A DNA stretch of 64,000 nt from Rapana venosa (lineage: Eukaryota > Mollusca > Gastropoda > Neogastropoda > Muricidae). Under the pieces are notes generated by a model that saw only the letters and a program-made list of their open reading frames with translations, made no database searches and was not told where the DNA came from. This document shows positions 13,071 to 27,800 of the stretch, one piece after another (the first letter of the stretch is position 1; every line of letters begins with the position of its first letter). A program made the position numbers and the translations under genes. The stretch lies in NCBI GenBank assembly GCA_028751875.1, contig CM054140.1, positions 14,358,271-14,422,270 on the forward strand, read 5' to 3'.

Positions 13071-13361
13071 AAAAGGTAAAGGTGTCCCATAACCTATAAG
13101 GTCTTAGGGGAGCGAGGCGTCAGAGACCTCACTTCTCTAGGGGCCAGCATATTGAGGGCGGCGCCCATCTCCTCTCCCTCGCTGCTTTACCTTCTCTGAC
13201 CCTAAAGAGGCAGGTACCCATTTACAGCTGGGTGAACTGGGAGACTGGACTGAAGCCAAGGCGTGCCAACGGTCACCCATCCAACTGGTAACCACGCTCG
13301 ACGCTGCTTAACCTGGCTGGTGGACAGCGAGCGCTCCGACCACTGAGCTATCCAGTCCCCA
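13071..13361 (-). mobile_element. 5S rRNA-like SINE with target-site duplication
   Basis: The element reads from 13361 leftward and is bounded by a perfect 10-bp direct repeat atgtctggta (13061-13070 and 13362-13371). The head has a tRNA-like box A (ATAGCTCAGTGGTCGGAGCG). From 13313 to 13270 it follows the internal control region of 5S rRNA: GGTTAAGCAGCGTCGAGC, then GTTGGATGGGTGACCG. The body contains CAGCTGTAAATGGGTACC, close to CAGGTGTACAAGTGGGTACC in the tRNA-type SINE at 57516, which suggests a shared central domain. The 3' end is A/T-rich (ACCTTTTTACC). Confidence 0.78.
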
Positions 13362-13783
13362 ATGTCTGGTACGTCCCAAAAATGTGGGGGGGAAAATATT
13401 TTGCAAACATGGCTGATTTATGGTACGTGACTTATACTAATCCTGTCCGTGTACACAGTTTCGTGAGACATCGTTATGTACAAAATATGCGGAAACAAGG
13501 TGATGCGCAAACATGTGTTTGAATGTGTTAGAATAATGTACGGTGCCTACAGGCTTACAGTCATGATTGTCAATACGAACATACGTGCCTGTGTGCCTGT
13601 GTGCCTGTGTGCGTGCTTGTGCGCGCCATGCAGACTAACAGCTGAGTGTGAGCGGGGAGGATTAGGGAGGGAGGTAAATTGAGATGGCGGAGAGGAGAGA
13701 GGCAAGGAAGAAGACAAGATCAAAGACAACAGGACGCTGGACGTCCGCCAACATGAAGAGACCAGAAATGGACACAGCTGGTT

Positions 13784-14291
<508 letters not shown>

Positions 14292-14300
14292 ATATTGTCG

Positions 14301-14395
14301 TCCCCTGATAAGGACAGGTACTGGATGTAAAAAAAAAAAAAAAAGCACTTGAGTGCTTATTCAATATCCTCGAAATAAAAAAAAATGACATGATT
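14301..14395 (+). mobile_element. SINE tail fragment (ttcgaggata family)
   Basis: Tail with aggtactggatgtaaaaaa, agcacttgagtgcttattc and tcctcgaaataaa, equal to the 3' end of the family seen complete on the minus strand at 16120-16445. A second tail is at 18625-18715. Both tails follow a CT repeat. Confidence 0.6.
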
Positions 14396-14424
14396 TGATT
14401 TGATTTTATTTTCTCTCTCTCTCT

Positions 14425-15350
<926 letters not shown>

Positions 15351-15356
15351 TCAGAG

Positions 15357-15359
15357 TGT

Positions 15360-15403
<44 letters not shown>

Positions 15404-15404
15404 A
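15357..15404. repeat. (GT)n microsatellite
   Basis: About 20 GT units, followed by a G/T-rich stretch to 15550. Confidence 0.95.
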
Positions 15405-15559
15405 AGTGTGTGTGTGTATGCGCGTGCGCGCGACCGTTGTGCATGCGGTTTGGGGTTTTATTATTGTGCTGTTGTTGTTAGTCTTTTTGTTTGTTTGTTG
15501 TGTTGGGTTGTTGTTGGGTGGGGTGGGGGGGTTTTTGGAGGGTGGGGGCGATCGTTAGA

Positions 15560-16119
15560 TGGACAGATCAGTCTCTGTGATGAAGGCAGCTGTATTCTTC
15601 AGGTCTTCTCAGTCTGCATAGAGCCTCTTGACCACTAGGGTGGGGCCAAGCGGATCCTCTTTGAAGTGACTCCTGCAGTGGGCAGCAGGACTGCAGCCCA
15701 TGTTCTCTTGTCCGGCTGCCAATCTGGCAAGGCACTCACTGCTCTGTATGTGTGTGTGTGTGGCCTGTGTGGAGTTCCATGTGCATATGGTGGTTTAGGT
15801 GGCTGTGGCCTGTCCTGATCTGAAAATACAGACCTGTCTGCTCCCGTCATGTAAGCAGGTAATAGGAGTCTGAGGCTGTTGAAGTGTGGATGTTGTATCC
15901 ACTTGTTGTGCTGCTAGGCCTTGATGATGGTCTTGGCTTTAAAAAAATGACAGACCTATCCACCTGCTCTTGCCTTGTGCCTTCCTTTGCTAGGTGTCAG
16001 CAGCCTCAGTGCCAAGCACATTGCAACGGGAGGGGATCCACAGCAGCACTACTGACCACTCCGGCAGAGGGAGGCAGGATCAGGTGGAGGACAGGGTGTT
16101 TCGATCAGTAATTTTGTTT
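15560..16119. other. Intergenic, no feature seen
   Basis: GC-moderate sequence with no exon-like or repeat match that I can support beyond scattered short CA/GT runs. Confidence 0.45.
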
Positions 16120-16445
16120 GACTGTAATGCGTTGTTGTTGTTGTTTTTTAATTTTTCATCATCCGCTCCTACCGCCATTCAAAGTCACACTCTTCGTAAG
16201 GGTGGAACAGGTTTTTTCTTGTATTCAAGATGTTCTACATGCGTTTATATGAACGGGTTTTAACTTGTGTGCAAGATGCAATGTATGCGTTCATACATGG
16301 GCCCTCGGCCTATAGTCTCACCCGGAAGACTTTGGCGGAAGTGGAGTCAGTACTGATGTTAACTCCAGGGGGGAAAAATCACCTCGAACAGGCGTCTCTG
16401 TGATGGCTCAACGCTCTATCCACTCGGCTATCCCACCCTCCTGAA
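16120..16445 (-). mobile_element. tRNA-derived SINE, near complete (ttcgaggata family)
   Basis: Read on the minus strand, the head GGGATAGCCGAGTGGATAG is tRNA box A-like and GTTCGAGGTGA is a decayed box B. The body has GTTAACATCAGTACTGACTC, GGGTGAGACTATAGGCC and the GAACGCATAC block shared with 10246-10441 and 45626-45895. It ends in an A/C-rich tail of AAC units. Confidence 0.7.
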
Positions 16446-16649
16446 AGTGGATGAGACAGATGCAGGAATGCTCATGCAACTTGAACACTTTGTGACCTGT
16501 TCACTGATGGACGAATGAAACAACCAATTAAGGTTTGAAGGAAAGGGGTTGGGGGGTTTTAAGTGTAAAGGGTTATGTGCAATGCATTGGTCATTTTTGG
16601 ATGTGTTGTCAGAGAAATCTAGAGCATGCAACCCTTTGTCACTTTTTCG

Positions 16650-16740
16650 CGCGTGCGCGCGCGCACGCACGCACGCACGCACGCGCACGCACACACACAC
16701 ACACACACACACGATCAAGGTGGGGGGGGGGGGGGGGGGG
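16650..16740. repeat. (GC)n/(CA)n plus poly-G
   Basis: A GC/GCAC repeat, a CA repeat and a 19-G run occur in sequence within 90 bases. Confidence 0.95.
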
Positions 16741-16879
16741 AAGAGAGTAGTAGCAACCTTCAACACCAAACGCACCACTAACATCTCCCCCAATCCCCAC
16801 ACCTCCCCCAAACAACAACAGCAGCAGTACATAAATCATAGAGCTAAACCCCACCAGACCTGCACACTAGCCTACACTA

Positions 16880-17635
16880 AGTCTTGAGGTTGTGCAGGCG
16901 GGGTAGCCGGGTGGTGGCGTGTGGGGGACCATTGATCACAGCTGCCCTGTCAGCCCTCAGGATGTCCTGTCCTCGCCCTCACCGCTCCAGCATCCGACAT
17001 CAAAACCCAATCTACAATTCTGATAGATGCAGACGCTGGCATTTTCTCTTTCTTCTGACAACACTTCTTCTTCTTCTTCTTCTTCTTCTGCACGTAGCTT
17101 AGCTAGCCTACACCAGTCATCGTGATGCCGTCAGTGGCTTGTGGTGGCTGCTGTATCTGTCTGTATTGTGAAGGAGGGAGGGAGCGGTGAGCGCTGCAGA
17201 GAGAGTGTGTGGTAACAGTCTTTGTGGTGTGGAATCATTTTGTTTGGTTTGGTTTCGTTTCGTTTCGTTTGGTTTGGGGTGGGCTTTTTGGTGGGTTTGG
17301 TTGGGTTTTTTGGGGGGAGGGGGGCTTGGGTTTGGTGGAATTTTTTGGTTTGGGGGTTTTTTCGGGGGGTTGCTGTACTGCCTTGAGGAGGGGAGAAAGG
17401 TGGAATGCATGCTAGATAGAATAATAAATAATAAACAAAAGACTGTAAGCTTCTTGCATGTTAGAGTTAAGAGCAGAAAGCATAACCGAAGGATTCGCAA
17501 GAACAACAACAAAAAATCGCCGAATATTTTCTCATGCCTGCTAAGAAAGGATAGCGATCATTTTATTACGTAAGTCTCCTGTGTTTTTACATCTTACGAC
17601 ATGCCACTGGGGCTAGGGCAAATTGACCCACACTT
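16880..17635. other. Intergenic with G/T-rich island
   Basis: A CTT repeat lies at about 17063-17090. From 17221 to 17375 the plus strand is almost only G and T. No coding feature is recognised. Confidence 0.5.
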
Positions 17636-17652
17636 GCGCGTGTGCGCGCGCG

Positions 17653-17687
<35 letters not shown>
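17636..17687. repeat. (GC)n-(CA)n microsatellite
   Basis: Mixed TG/GC dinucleotides followed by about 20 CA units. Confidence 0.95.
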
Positions 17688-17689
<2 letters not shown>

Positions 17690-18070
17690 CGCAACAAAAA
17701 CTGCAACAAAAAGAAACGTCAGCACTGCAGCAAGATAATACGAGTTACATTACACACAACAAAAACCCATTATCACCAGACGTAACCTCTCCTTAAGGAA
17801 AGCGTGTGAAGACCAATTTATCATACCTTCCCCTTGTCATCCAAGTACATATCTTTCTTTGAACAAAACAAAAAAAATACAGCACAAAAAGGCGGGGTTT
17901 TTTTTTAAACATTATTCCAGATATTCTGCCGACACCTTTTAGCTTTTTCCTTGTTGGCCAAAATGGATTCGTTAGAGACAAGAGCAGGCCTGGTTTTCTT
18001 TTGTCAGTTTCGTTGAGTTAGGTTACGACTGGCTTTTCATCCTTAAGGAGCGGGGTTATTAACTCTTGGC

Positions 18071-18242
18071 CCCATGGCGGCCTGATGTTTACAGGCTCCC
18101 TGTGGACTTCTGGCCCTGGGGATGACACATAACGAATCTGGGTGGTATGGCTGTGGCGGGGAGATTGGAATGAGCGACGTGGGAACAGCATGACGGGGAC
18201 GTCGCAGAAGTTGAGGCAGCAAAAAAAACAAAATAAAATAAT
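18071..18242 (+). mobile_element. 5'-truncated copy of the 865-bp tRNA-headed retroelement
   Basis: It matches the last 170 bases of the element at 7379-8242 (ggcggcctgat, gagattggaatgagcg, gaggcagc then A-rich tail). It is flanked by a 12-bp direct repeat ttaactcttggc (18059-18070 and 18243-18254). 5' truncation with a target-site duplication indicates target-primed reverse transcription by a LINE. Confidence 0.78.
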
Positions 18243-18373
18243 TTAACTCTTGGCAGTTTATCTGAGATAGATGAGACAATGACAGTGAATTAAGGACACA
18301 TTGTATGCCACTACTGTGGGGTGAAACAATTTGTTTCGAAAATGAAGGAAAGATTTCTGTGCCTTTTTTGTGT

Positions 18374-18375
<2 letters not shown>

Positions 18376-18441
<66 letters not shown>

Positions 18442-18500
18442 GGTGGCAGGGGTTTGGGGGGGGGTGGGGGGGGGGGGTGTGGGGGAGGGGGGGGGAGGGG
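18376..18500. repeat. Poly-T joined to poly-G tract
   Basis: About 27 T are followed directly by about 35 G and then a broken G-rich run to about 18500. Open frames reading Phe then Gly here are artefacts. Confidence 0.95.
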
Positions 18501-18624
18501 GGGAATCTGGTGCTGGAATTTCGTGGGTAGGAACATCCTTCCTCTTCGTTCGAATAATCCACTCTAATTTCTGTCAGATCTCCTCCTTCTCTCTCTCCTC
18601 CTCTCTCTCTCTGTTATTATTAAG

Positions 18625-18715
18625 ATGTATCCCTACGGGCGGGGACTGGATGTAAAAAAGCACATGAGTGCTTATTCATTATCCTCGAAATAAAAGAATT
18701 TGACATTGTCATTGT
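18625..18715 (+). mobile_element. SINE tail fragment (ttcgaggata family)
   Basis: Contains ggactggatgtaaaaaagc, acatgagtgcttattc and tcctcgaaataaaagaat, as at 14301-14395. Confidence 0.6.
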
Positions 18716-18779
18716 CATTGTCTCTCTCTCTCCCTCTCACTCACACACACACACACGCGCGCGCATCCTCTGACTTCCC

Positions 18780-20105
18780 AGTTCTGTCTTTCTTTTTTTT
18801 CAAGAAAGAGTGACAATGGTTTTTTTCTTAACACGTTTTATGGCATTTAGTCCCCAGTGTTTTGTTCTAGCAACCAGGTAGTGACATTGTAAACACTGGG
18901 ATGGGCACAGGATGTCCATTCTGCAGTGTTGTTTGCCTATTATGACCTGTCAAGATATAGTTTCACGTCACTTTGAATTTTGTGTTCATCTTTTATTATT
19001 TCATTATTTTTGTAATTAGTTAAATGATAAACTAAGTAGAATAGCTGCCGTCCTGAGCACATTCTGATTTATTATGTTTGCCATAAGGAATGAAATACTT
19101 AAAGTAATATGTCATTCAATATGATCTTTTTTTTAGGGTGACAGTGTTGGATCTTTGAAGGGATCAGGAAATGTTAATGAGAGTTCGTGGAATTGAATGA
19201 GGTGACAGCTCTGATAATTATGGCCTTTGTGGTCGGTGGAGCTAGTATGAAAGAAAGATTTCTTTCTATGTGTTCGGGAGGGGGGTGGGGGGTAGTGCAA
19301 ACGGTGTGCATGCCAGCAAGCGTGCGCTTGCGTGCGTTTCGTGTGTGATTATGTATGTGCGTGTGCGCGTGGCTGCGTGTGTGTTACGTATGGCCTCCCC
19401 AAGTGTTGCAACACAAAATAATGCCAATCTGCAAGTCTGATGGATCCGCATACATTTTCTGTCCATCCATTGTCTCCGTTTTCTGTCTCTGTCTCTCCCG
19501 TGCGTGGATATGTCCCTGGTATAATGTAAGCAAGCAGCGGCATGATTTAGAGTTTGCTCTTGTCTGCTGTCTCCAAAAAGGAAGGAATGAAGAAACAACC
19601 GGAAGAAAAGAAGAAAGGAGGCTGGAGAAAGGTAGGAAGAAAAGAGAGGAGGAAGAAAAAAGATGATAGAAAAAAGAAAACAGAAAGACAGCAAGAAAAA
19701 AATAGAAAAAGAATGAACACACAACAAAAAAGAAAAAGAAAAAACAAAGAACAGAAAGAGAAGAGAAAGAAAAAAACCTGAATAATTATGTCAATGGAAT
19801 AAGAATCTTTAGATAATTAAGGAAAGGCATGATCGGGACTACAGATTTGCTTTTTCCTGCCATCTAGAATGTGCATGTGTGCATGCGTTTATGTGCATAC
19901 GTGTATGTGCATGCGTGTACGCATGTGCACACATGTTATGCTTATTCTCCTTTCTATCTCTCCTATTTCATTTCATAGCTGTCCCTGCTTTCGACAACCA
20001 AAATCCCACCACCCTGCCAAAGTGTATAACCTCTGAGTGTGTGTGTGTGTGTGTGTGTGTGTGTACATTTGGACTTGTTAAAACTATTAATTGCTATTGG
20101 TTGCA
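18780..20105. other. Intergenic, purine-rich tract inside
   Basis: 19565-19775 is almost entirely A and G on the plus strand (about 210 bases), a potential triplex former. A GT repeat lies at 20036-20064, and alternating TGCATG-type runs at 19310-19385 and 19868-19930. No coding feature is recognised. Confidence 0.55.
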
Positions 20106-20194
20106 TGACTGTGTAAGAATGATTTGAGTGCAAGCGCTTTGATTTGTCTGTGCAAGAGACAGTGCTATATAAATTCCATTTATTATTATTATTA
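20106..20194 (+). mobile_element. SINE tail fragment (gctatataaattcc type)
   Basis: Contains gcaagcgctttgatttg, cagtgctatataaattcca and a TTA repeat, a tail type also found at 48663-48735 and, inverted, at 10185-10245. Confidence 0.6.
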
Positions 20195-20867
20195 TGTTGT
20201 TTCTCCTCCTCTTCCTGTTGCTCTCCCGTGTCATGTCCTTCTTTCCCTCCAAATTTCTACAGCTTATCAAAAGCAGAGAAGCTAATACAGGATATTCCAT
20301 GAGCAATTATTCTTCCTTGATACACTGCAGCTGTCCCGGTAAGGGACTAGGCATCAGCTTCTCACGCTGTGTGCCCACATGCCGGAGTGTGTGTATCGTC
20401 TGCCCCGACCCCAGACTGACTGGGCCATCGTGTGGCAAGGGAGAGAAACACTCCGCTACACTTCACTGGGTGAATTAACTCCCATGGATTTTATTCTCAA
20501 TCTTGTAATGGAATTACTTTTAAAATGTTTTTTGCTTGTTGCAGACTTTTTTTTTTGTCTTCTTTAAACTTCCTTTCGTCTTATAACAACAAATTATTAT
20601 TTTAACTTCACAGCACATTGAAAGCAAAAGCAATTAAAAATTTCCTTGAAAATGACTTATTACATTACTCATAAATGAAGTTCAGATTTCTTAAAAATTT
20701 ATTCTCAAGATTATGATTTTAATAACACTAAAATTAGCCACCAGCAAAAAATCAATTAAACTTTTAAGTTAAAAAAAAACAAAAACAAAGAAAGCTATCT
20801 ACATTTAACCACTTTTTTTCTCTTTTTTCTTTCTAGCTCTTTGATGATTTTTTCTTTCTTCTTTTCG

Positions 20868-21160
20868 TTTGTTCCTCAGCTAGAGCTCCATGGTTTTGTA
20901 CCAACCATTAAGGCAGCCACATTCCAACTTCAGGGACGCAGTTGGGAATAGAACCTATCAATTTTGCCAGGACAGTCAGGAGGTACCTCCATGCTCTTTC
21001 CTATTGTCAACTGTTCTTTTGATGTGCACAAGTCTATAAGCACACTGATCCAACTGGTTTAGAGTCTCCTCCAAAACACTTGACATTTAGTTCCATTTTT
21101 CCGTCGAACTGGGAAGAAAGGGCAAGGCTGGGAATGGAACCCAGCACCTCATGGTATACT
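20868..21160 (-). mobile_element. Hairpin-end SINE, longer copy
   Basis: Starts cctcagctagagctccatgg, continues ccattaaggcagccacattc, then a body with actggtttagagtctcctcc and ttgacatttagttcc. The same body follows the hairpin at 51592-51850, so these two share a longer subfamily. The end (aatggaacccagcacctc) resembles an inverted tRNA box B. Confidence 0.65.
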
Positions 21161-22608
21161 TGTTAATCCTTTTGATAAACAAAAACAATGAGACCCTTTA
21201 TCAGATTGATTTGTGAATGGTGGGTAAATAGGCAGGTGTTCTGATGACGGATGATGGTGTTCCATGTGGGCCATTGAGCATTTGCTCCATGTTTTTTATA
21301 CTTGGGTTGTTGTTTTTTATACAAGGCATGTTCAGGCATCTTATCACAAAATCTACATTAAAAAGAAAATATTTAATTTTCTAGTAACCAATCATCCCTG
21401 CATGCAACCCACAAACACACCACCACGTAGCACACAAAAATGCTCCACACATAGCATCACTTTTAAAGTGTATAGCTTTTAATTGTATAGAACAGTACAT
21501 CCTAATACAAGTGTTTATACATGGACACATAAAGAGTATGTGTACAAACTGGTACACAACCAGACAAAACTCAGCTACAGGATGTCAACAGGCCTATACA
21601 CCATTTTAGCTTAAAATGCCAACAGCAGGATTTGATGAAGAAAAAAGAAAACAACAAAACAAAACAAAACAAAAAGCAGTGTACTGGCTCTTCTCATCCC
21701 CCCCCCCCCCCTTCCTTTCTTTTTTTCACTTTCTTCCTGTACACTTCATTTTCACCCCTGTATTTCCCACCATCACAACTGCACTGAGAACAACACTGAG
21801 GAATATTGTAGTAACTGTCACCATAAAAAATTTGACAACAGCAGTATCATCACATGCAAGGATATACATGAACATAATAGAGTATCAATATACTACCAAG
21901 AACAAAAACAAAAACTTTTATTTTAGATATCTTCACATTTTGCTCACGATAAAAAAAGACTAGAGAAAAAAAGCTAGAAAAATATCAAAAAGGGACCCAA
22001 AAAGCTATCAAAGTATATAACTACAGGTGACTCCACAAAATATGACTTTTTTTGTTATCCATGTACCTGAGTGTAAACTATCATTACCTTCCGTCAAAAC
22101 GGAACTGAATAAAATAAATTATTTTGTGAATGCTTTTTCAACAATGCTTCTAGAGTACCTCTTCCCCTTTAATTTTATTCATATCCATATTCAGTAGACT
22201 CAAACAACTGGAAATATTCTTATTCTGAGAGACCCCTGAGCTACATGGAGCTATCAGTGTCACGCCTATTCAGGCCACCTTCCAGAAGAGACCCTGCAGT
22301 GTTGCTGGGTCAGTCTGATGGTGTACAGAAGTACCTGTTCTTATGTCCACAGGACACATCAACAAGAAGTACTACTGACTGATGATATTCCAGTGCTTGA
22401 GCATTTTACATTTTACTTTTATCTGGACAGTCTTCTGACAATTACTCAGTGTATCATAGAATTGGATTCCGCTTAGGCCTCTTCTCTTCACTAATCTAGC
22501 TTGAGTCAATAGTGATCATAATTGTGTAGGCAGTTGGACAGTCTGTAGATAACATCATACTAACAACAACAACAACAACGAGTTGCTCTCCACACCCCCA
22601 CCACCCAG

Positions 22609-22611
<3 letters not shown>

Positions 22612-22675
<64 letters not shown>
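22612..22675. repeat. Poly-C run of 64
   Basis: Sixty-four uninterrupted C, the longest homopolymer in the window, preceded by AAC repeats. Confidence 0.97.
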
Positions 22676-24810
22676 ACCTGGTCTGAATGCACTATTGACC
22701 GATCACTGGTTTCAGAATTATTCACAATCAATTGCCATACAACACTGGCGGTCGATTCACTGACTGGCACATCTTTCACAACCAATCTCTTCCAATTTTT
22801 TTTTTTAAATCTGTTTAAACTGTCTGGCTGCAGTTCTGTTACCCTTTCCCTTCCCCACCCCATTTCCCCCCTTATAAAAGGCTAGTTTCTATGAAATGTT
22901 CCCCTTTAACCTATCCATTTCAAACCCCGCCCTTCATTCACCATTGCCGCAATCTTCACCCTTCTCTGCACACATTTCAAATACTGGCACAACCGATCAG
23001 GCTCACCAACAAGTCACTAGCAACTTTCTTTACAACATTCTTATGAAGTTATATCTTATTCACAGTAATTTTACAAAAAAACAAAAAAAATGTTCCTAAT
23101 TTTTTAATTAATCTGCACATTTTTTAAACAACGTGAGCCTATGACAGAATCAGAGAAGAGAAACATACACAGGATAGCGGATGAAATATAGAACAAAGGA
23201 ATACACGTATGCATGTACATGACTGGGCTGAAAACATACTAGCAGAACATGCAGCAAGTAAGGAAAAGATATCACAACAACAACAGAAGAGAGAATCAAT
23301 ATAGCACAAATATTGCACATTTGTATGCATGCCTTGCTGTTTTCAACTTTGCATAGGTAAGTGTGCTACCTGAACATTACACATCTTTCACCAAACATTG
23401 TTCACATTGATCAGCAGAAGTACAGATCTACATACAAACATACCACCAATCACACACACACACATACATACATACACACACACACTCATGCAGTACATAC
23501 TCAGCATCAGAATTATCATATAATTATCTCTTTTTATACCAAAAGCAGGCAAGATGGAAGTTGCTATCCTTCCAAACTACAATATAACTGACAAAAAAAA
23601 GGAAGAAGTATATACAAATGTGACAAACCAAATAATTTTGTACAAAATGTGAACGATTTCATAATGTATAACTCCCTCAAATAAAAATATTACAAAAGTT
23701 GTGTAAAAGTCTTAAACAAAAATTTCTAATTAGGAACCTTTCAGACTCATATATCTTTAAATACATATCACAGCCCACACATACACTCATATTAAGATTT
23801 CATGCTTCCAAATGCCAAACTTTTCTATTGGTATCTCAAAATTTAAGTAAATTTGTAAATTCAGCCACTCCGGAACACTTGCCACCTCACAAAGCAAAAT
23901 CTAACACTTTGCTGTCTACCAACTGGACACCACTTTGCTAAAGCAGACTAACCATGGTCTGATAAAACTTCATGAAGTCATGTTGGATCCTTCACAACAC
24001 CAAAGGACTGGGAGATTTCAAACGTCTACTCACTAGCCTGCCCTCCTTAATCATATTTTTCACACTATTATCACAATTTCAACTGCTTTTATCAGAGCTA
24101 ATTTCAAAAAGTCGCATACAGTTTTCAGTTACCTTGGTCATGAGACCAGAGACTAAAGACATTTTCTGATATCATGCAAGCGCTGATGAGATTCCATTTA
24201 CGTAAGTACACAGCAGGGCCGTAAAAAGATAAGTACAGCAGAAAATGGGAAAACATACAGTATCAGATCATACAACAATATCTATGAGAAAGAACAGTAC
24301 CAAAAACAGCTTAACAAAGCTGCACAGAATACTGCCTGAAAACTGTGACATCAATATTAAATGTATAATTGCCCAATTTCACACAACCCGCGGCAGGTTG
24401 GGTTTTTTAAACTGATAGATACTTCAGCAATATAAAAATGAAATACAAAAAAGTAAACAAATTCCTTTTTTATTAAACATGCTCATGTGATGAATATTTT
24501 AACATCTACAAATTGTTCACTACATTCTAACAGCAGGACGGAAAAGAGGGTTAGGTGTATAACAAGATGGATCAGGTAAAAACTTCACAGCAGCAAGAGA
24601 TAAAAGTATGTTAGCAGTTACATGTCAAATAATACATGTTAGCAATGAGAAGTGACATTGTTTTCACGCATCTAATGCTGGCCTTGGAACTTTTGTTAAT
24701 AAACCAACACAATGTATACCAACAAGAGAGGTCTTTACCGGACAAAATGTATGTTAGATATGCAGATTGAATGAAGGCACTTTTCTTTCCATTATATTAT
24801 AGTTTAACAA

Positions 24811-24862
24811 TAGTGTGTGTGTGTGTGTGTGTGTGTGGTTGTGTGTGTGTGTGTGTGTGTGT
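24811..24862. repeat. (GT)n microsatellite
   Basis: About 25 GT units with one GGTT break. Confidence 0.95.
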
Positions 24863-27800
24863 TGTCAGCCTAGCAAAAATTACTGTAAATGATTCCAAAA
24901 TTGATAAGGCCTTGAGAATCTGCTTGCCAGAGTTTTTGTAAAGAGCAGGCCTTTGCCAATTTGACAGAATTCACCAAAAGTATAAAAAAAATTGTCACTT
25001 GCTTTTCGATTCTGTCACATCTCTCTCTCTCTCTTGAAGGACCATAGAGGAAAATAAATACTGTTGAAATGTCAAACTTAAGAAGTTTTTTTGGAAACAA
25101 ACTTCCAAGTTAAACCTTGGGTTTTATAACTTATTCGACTTGCAAAACGAATAAAACTCTGGGAAGGAATAAACAGCTGGAGAATAAATACATTACTCTC
25201 TACAGTCTTCCATCTGACTGCATTCTTTCGCTCCACCTTTTTTTCTTTGAACTTGTGAATTATTTAAAATTCAGCCAAGTGCATTGACCAAATCTTTTAT
25301 GCACTGTGAATCCAAAGTTAGTAAATACAATGGGCATAAATAAACAGTCCTATTCTTTCTTCTATGATCACTCACTTCAATGCTTTAGAATTGCACAGAT
25401 TTAACCAACAAATCTACAATGGCATCCAGCTCTCGCTGATCTTTTCAATGCTTTGTTAAAAGTGACTCCTGTTCTCCTCCTGCCAGTTATCAGAAGTTTT
25501 CACATATTGTTGCAAGTGAAATTCCTTCAAGACAGAAAAAAGGGAAACACAAAGAAACAACTTTTTAAAAGAAGGCATGTCATCTACAACAAAGCTGCTT
25601 CTGCCACAGACAGCCATTTTGTCCTCTGCTTTATATACTACTACTACATGAAAGAGTTAAAAAGATAAAATGTTTCAGTTATATATATACACTATGCATG
25701 AGTTCCTAACAGTCCTACAAACTGACAAGGGAAGCACTATTCAGAAATTCTAGGAAAAAGTCACTTTCACATGGATGTCTGAAGATTTATTCTCAATTAA
25801 AGACAATTCTGTTTTTTCCCATATACCTGTACCTGACGTACATCAAGAAAACATCATCACTTCCACTCCATAAAGGAATAAATACACATGATAGGAAGCA
25901 TGCATACTGTCGGTACACTTAATTAATCAATGACTTTTTTTTTTAAGATACAATTAATCGACTACTTAAAAATGGTACAATTAATCAATGACTAAAAAAA
26001 GTTACATTTTCTCATCTAGACATGGATAAATTCTGCATTCGATACAGTCTGGATTTTATCAAATAATATCAGTCATCTGAGGTTTGTGAGAACAAGCAAA
26101 ATGACTAGACATGCTACAGCCATATTTATTATACACGTGATCACAAATGCTGTGACTTGGACAACACAGTTTGTTTTATCTACATGACAATAGAAGTACT
26201 TAGATTTTTATTTAACATGTGATAGTTTTCTGCTGTATAATGAAAAGTGTGTGTTTGTCTGTGTGTCTAAGTGTGCATGCGTGTGTACGTGCACGCATGC
26301 ATGTGTACGTGCATGTGTGTGTTCATGCCAAAAGAAAACGAATCATGAGTGAAGAATGAGCTCTTTATTGATATACAGAGCTCAAAACTATGAAACCGTT
26401 ATCTCCTGAAAAAAGCAAACTACTCATGTTCATAGTATACTGATAGAAACACAAGTACTCATGAGAAATCAAAAAGCAGAAGAATGCTTTACTTTTCAGG
26501 TGAGCCCATTCTTATATCTGTTTGTATCGTAATGATCACACACACAGAAATATATCTCCAACCCACAGTTCATCTTAGGGACTCTTTCTTTCCTCCTCTG
26601 CACTCCAGTCTTTGCTCTCATGATTCTTCTTTCAAAAATTCACACATACTGCAGGCATCTAAGCTTCCATTACATAACATACTGATAATGATCGTGTTTT
26701 TCTATTCTGCCTGTGTATGCATGTAAAGATGATAAAATAAAATCACAGCAGTTTGTCTACAGTAGGTGACCTAGGTAGGCTATAGTGAGAAATACATGCA
26801 TGCATTTCTATGGATTATCCACTGTCTGGTATAATTATTGATATTCTGTAAAATCACAACGTTCTTGACTTCCAACAGTTCTCATGTAATAAAAATCTCC
26901 CTATCTTAAGCTACCTGAGAAGCCAGTATGCAACAATTTGGCCTTTTTTTTGTAATGAAAAAAAAGGTCTATTTTAATACACCCTTTCAATTTTAATTTC
27001 AGCCCATGACTCTCCTACATAGTTTATACTGAACTGCCTTCTTTGAAACTTTTAAAAATTACTTTATCATAACTTTTCGACAAGAAATGTCTCACTATGA
27101 GCAATCACTGATTTGTTTTCCTCTTATAGACAACAATTAAAAAATCCCAACTCAATTTCAAAATTTAAGTGAATGATGGTTTGATTAACATCTGCTCCCA
27201 CTCCTTTCCTTCTTTTCAGAAAGAACATGTAGTCAACTTCATCATTTAGTAAAACTTGAGTTTACAACACACCCAAAAATTACTTAATAATACACTATGC
27301 AACTGCATCTAATTTAAAATGTATGTCCAAAACTCAGCACCTAAAAAAACCCAATAAACCCAAACTGTACTGCTTTTAATCTGGAATTCCCAGAAAAGTA
27401 ACTTTCATCATATTAAAAAATGGGTCTGTCCTTTCACACACTGCATACACATATATCTGGTATGTTCTAGGCATAAAACACATGAGTTTTCATGAATGAG
27501 AGTTGTATAAATACTCTTAGTTCACTTTTAAAAACAGATATATAATGTACATGAACAGATATGGATGAAAGTGTCACAGAAAAAGATAACTCTATTCCGA
27601 GGACAATCTCAAAATAACAGGGCACTACCATGCATTCTATTCAATTGCTTTTTACCTGATATATACATCCCAAGAGAGAGAAAACTCCAGTTTTCACCGA
27701 CACATATAAAAGCCATAAATATTAAGAACACTTCTGTGAACAATAAGAATATCTCTAGAAAAGTACTGATGGAATATGAAATAGTACACACTACCATAAT

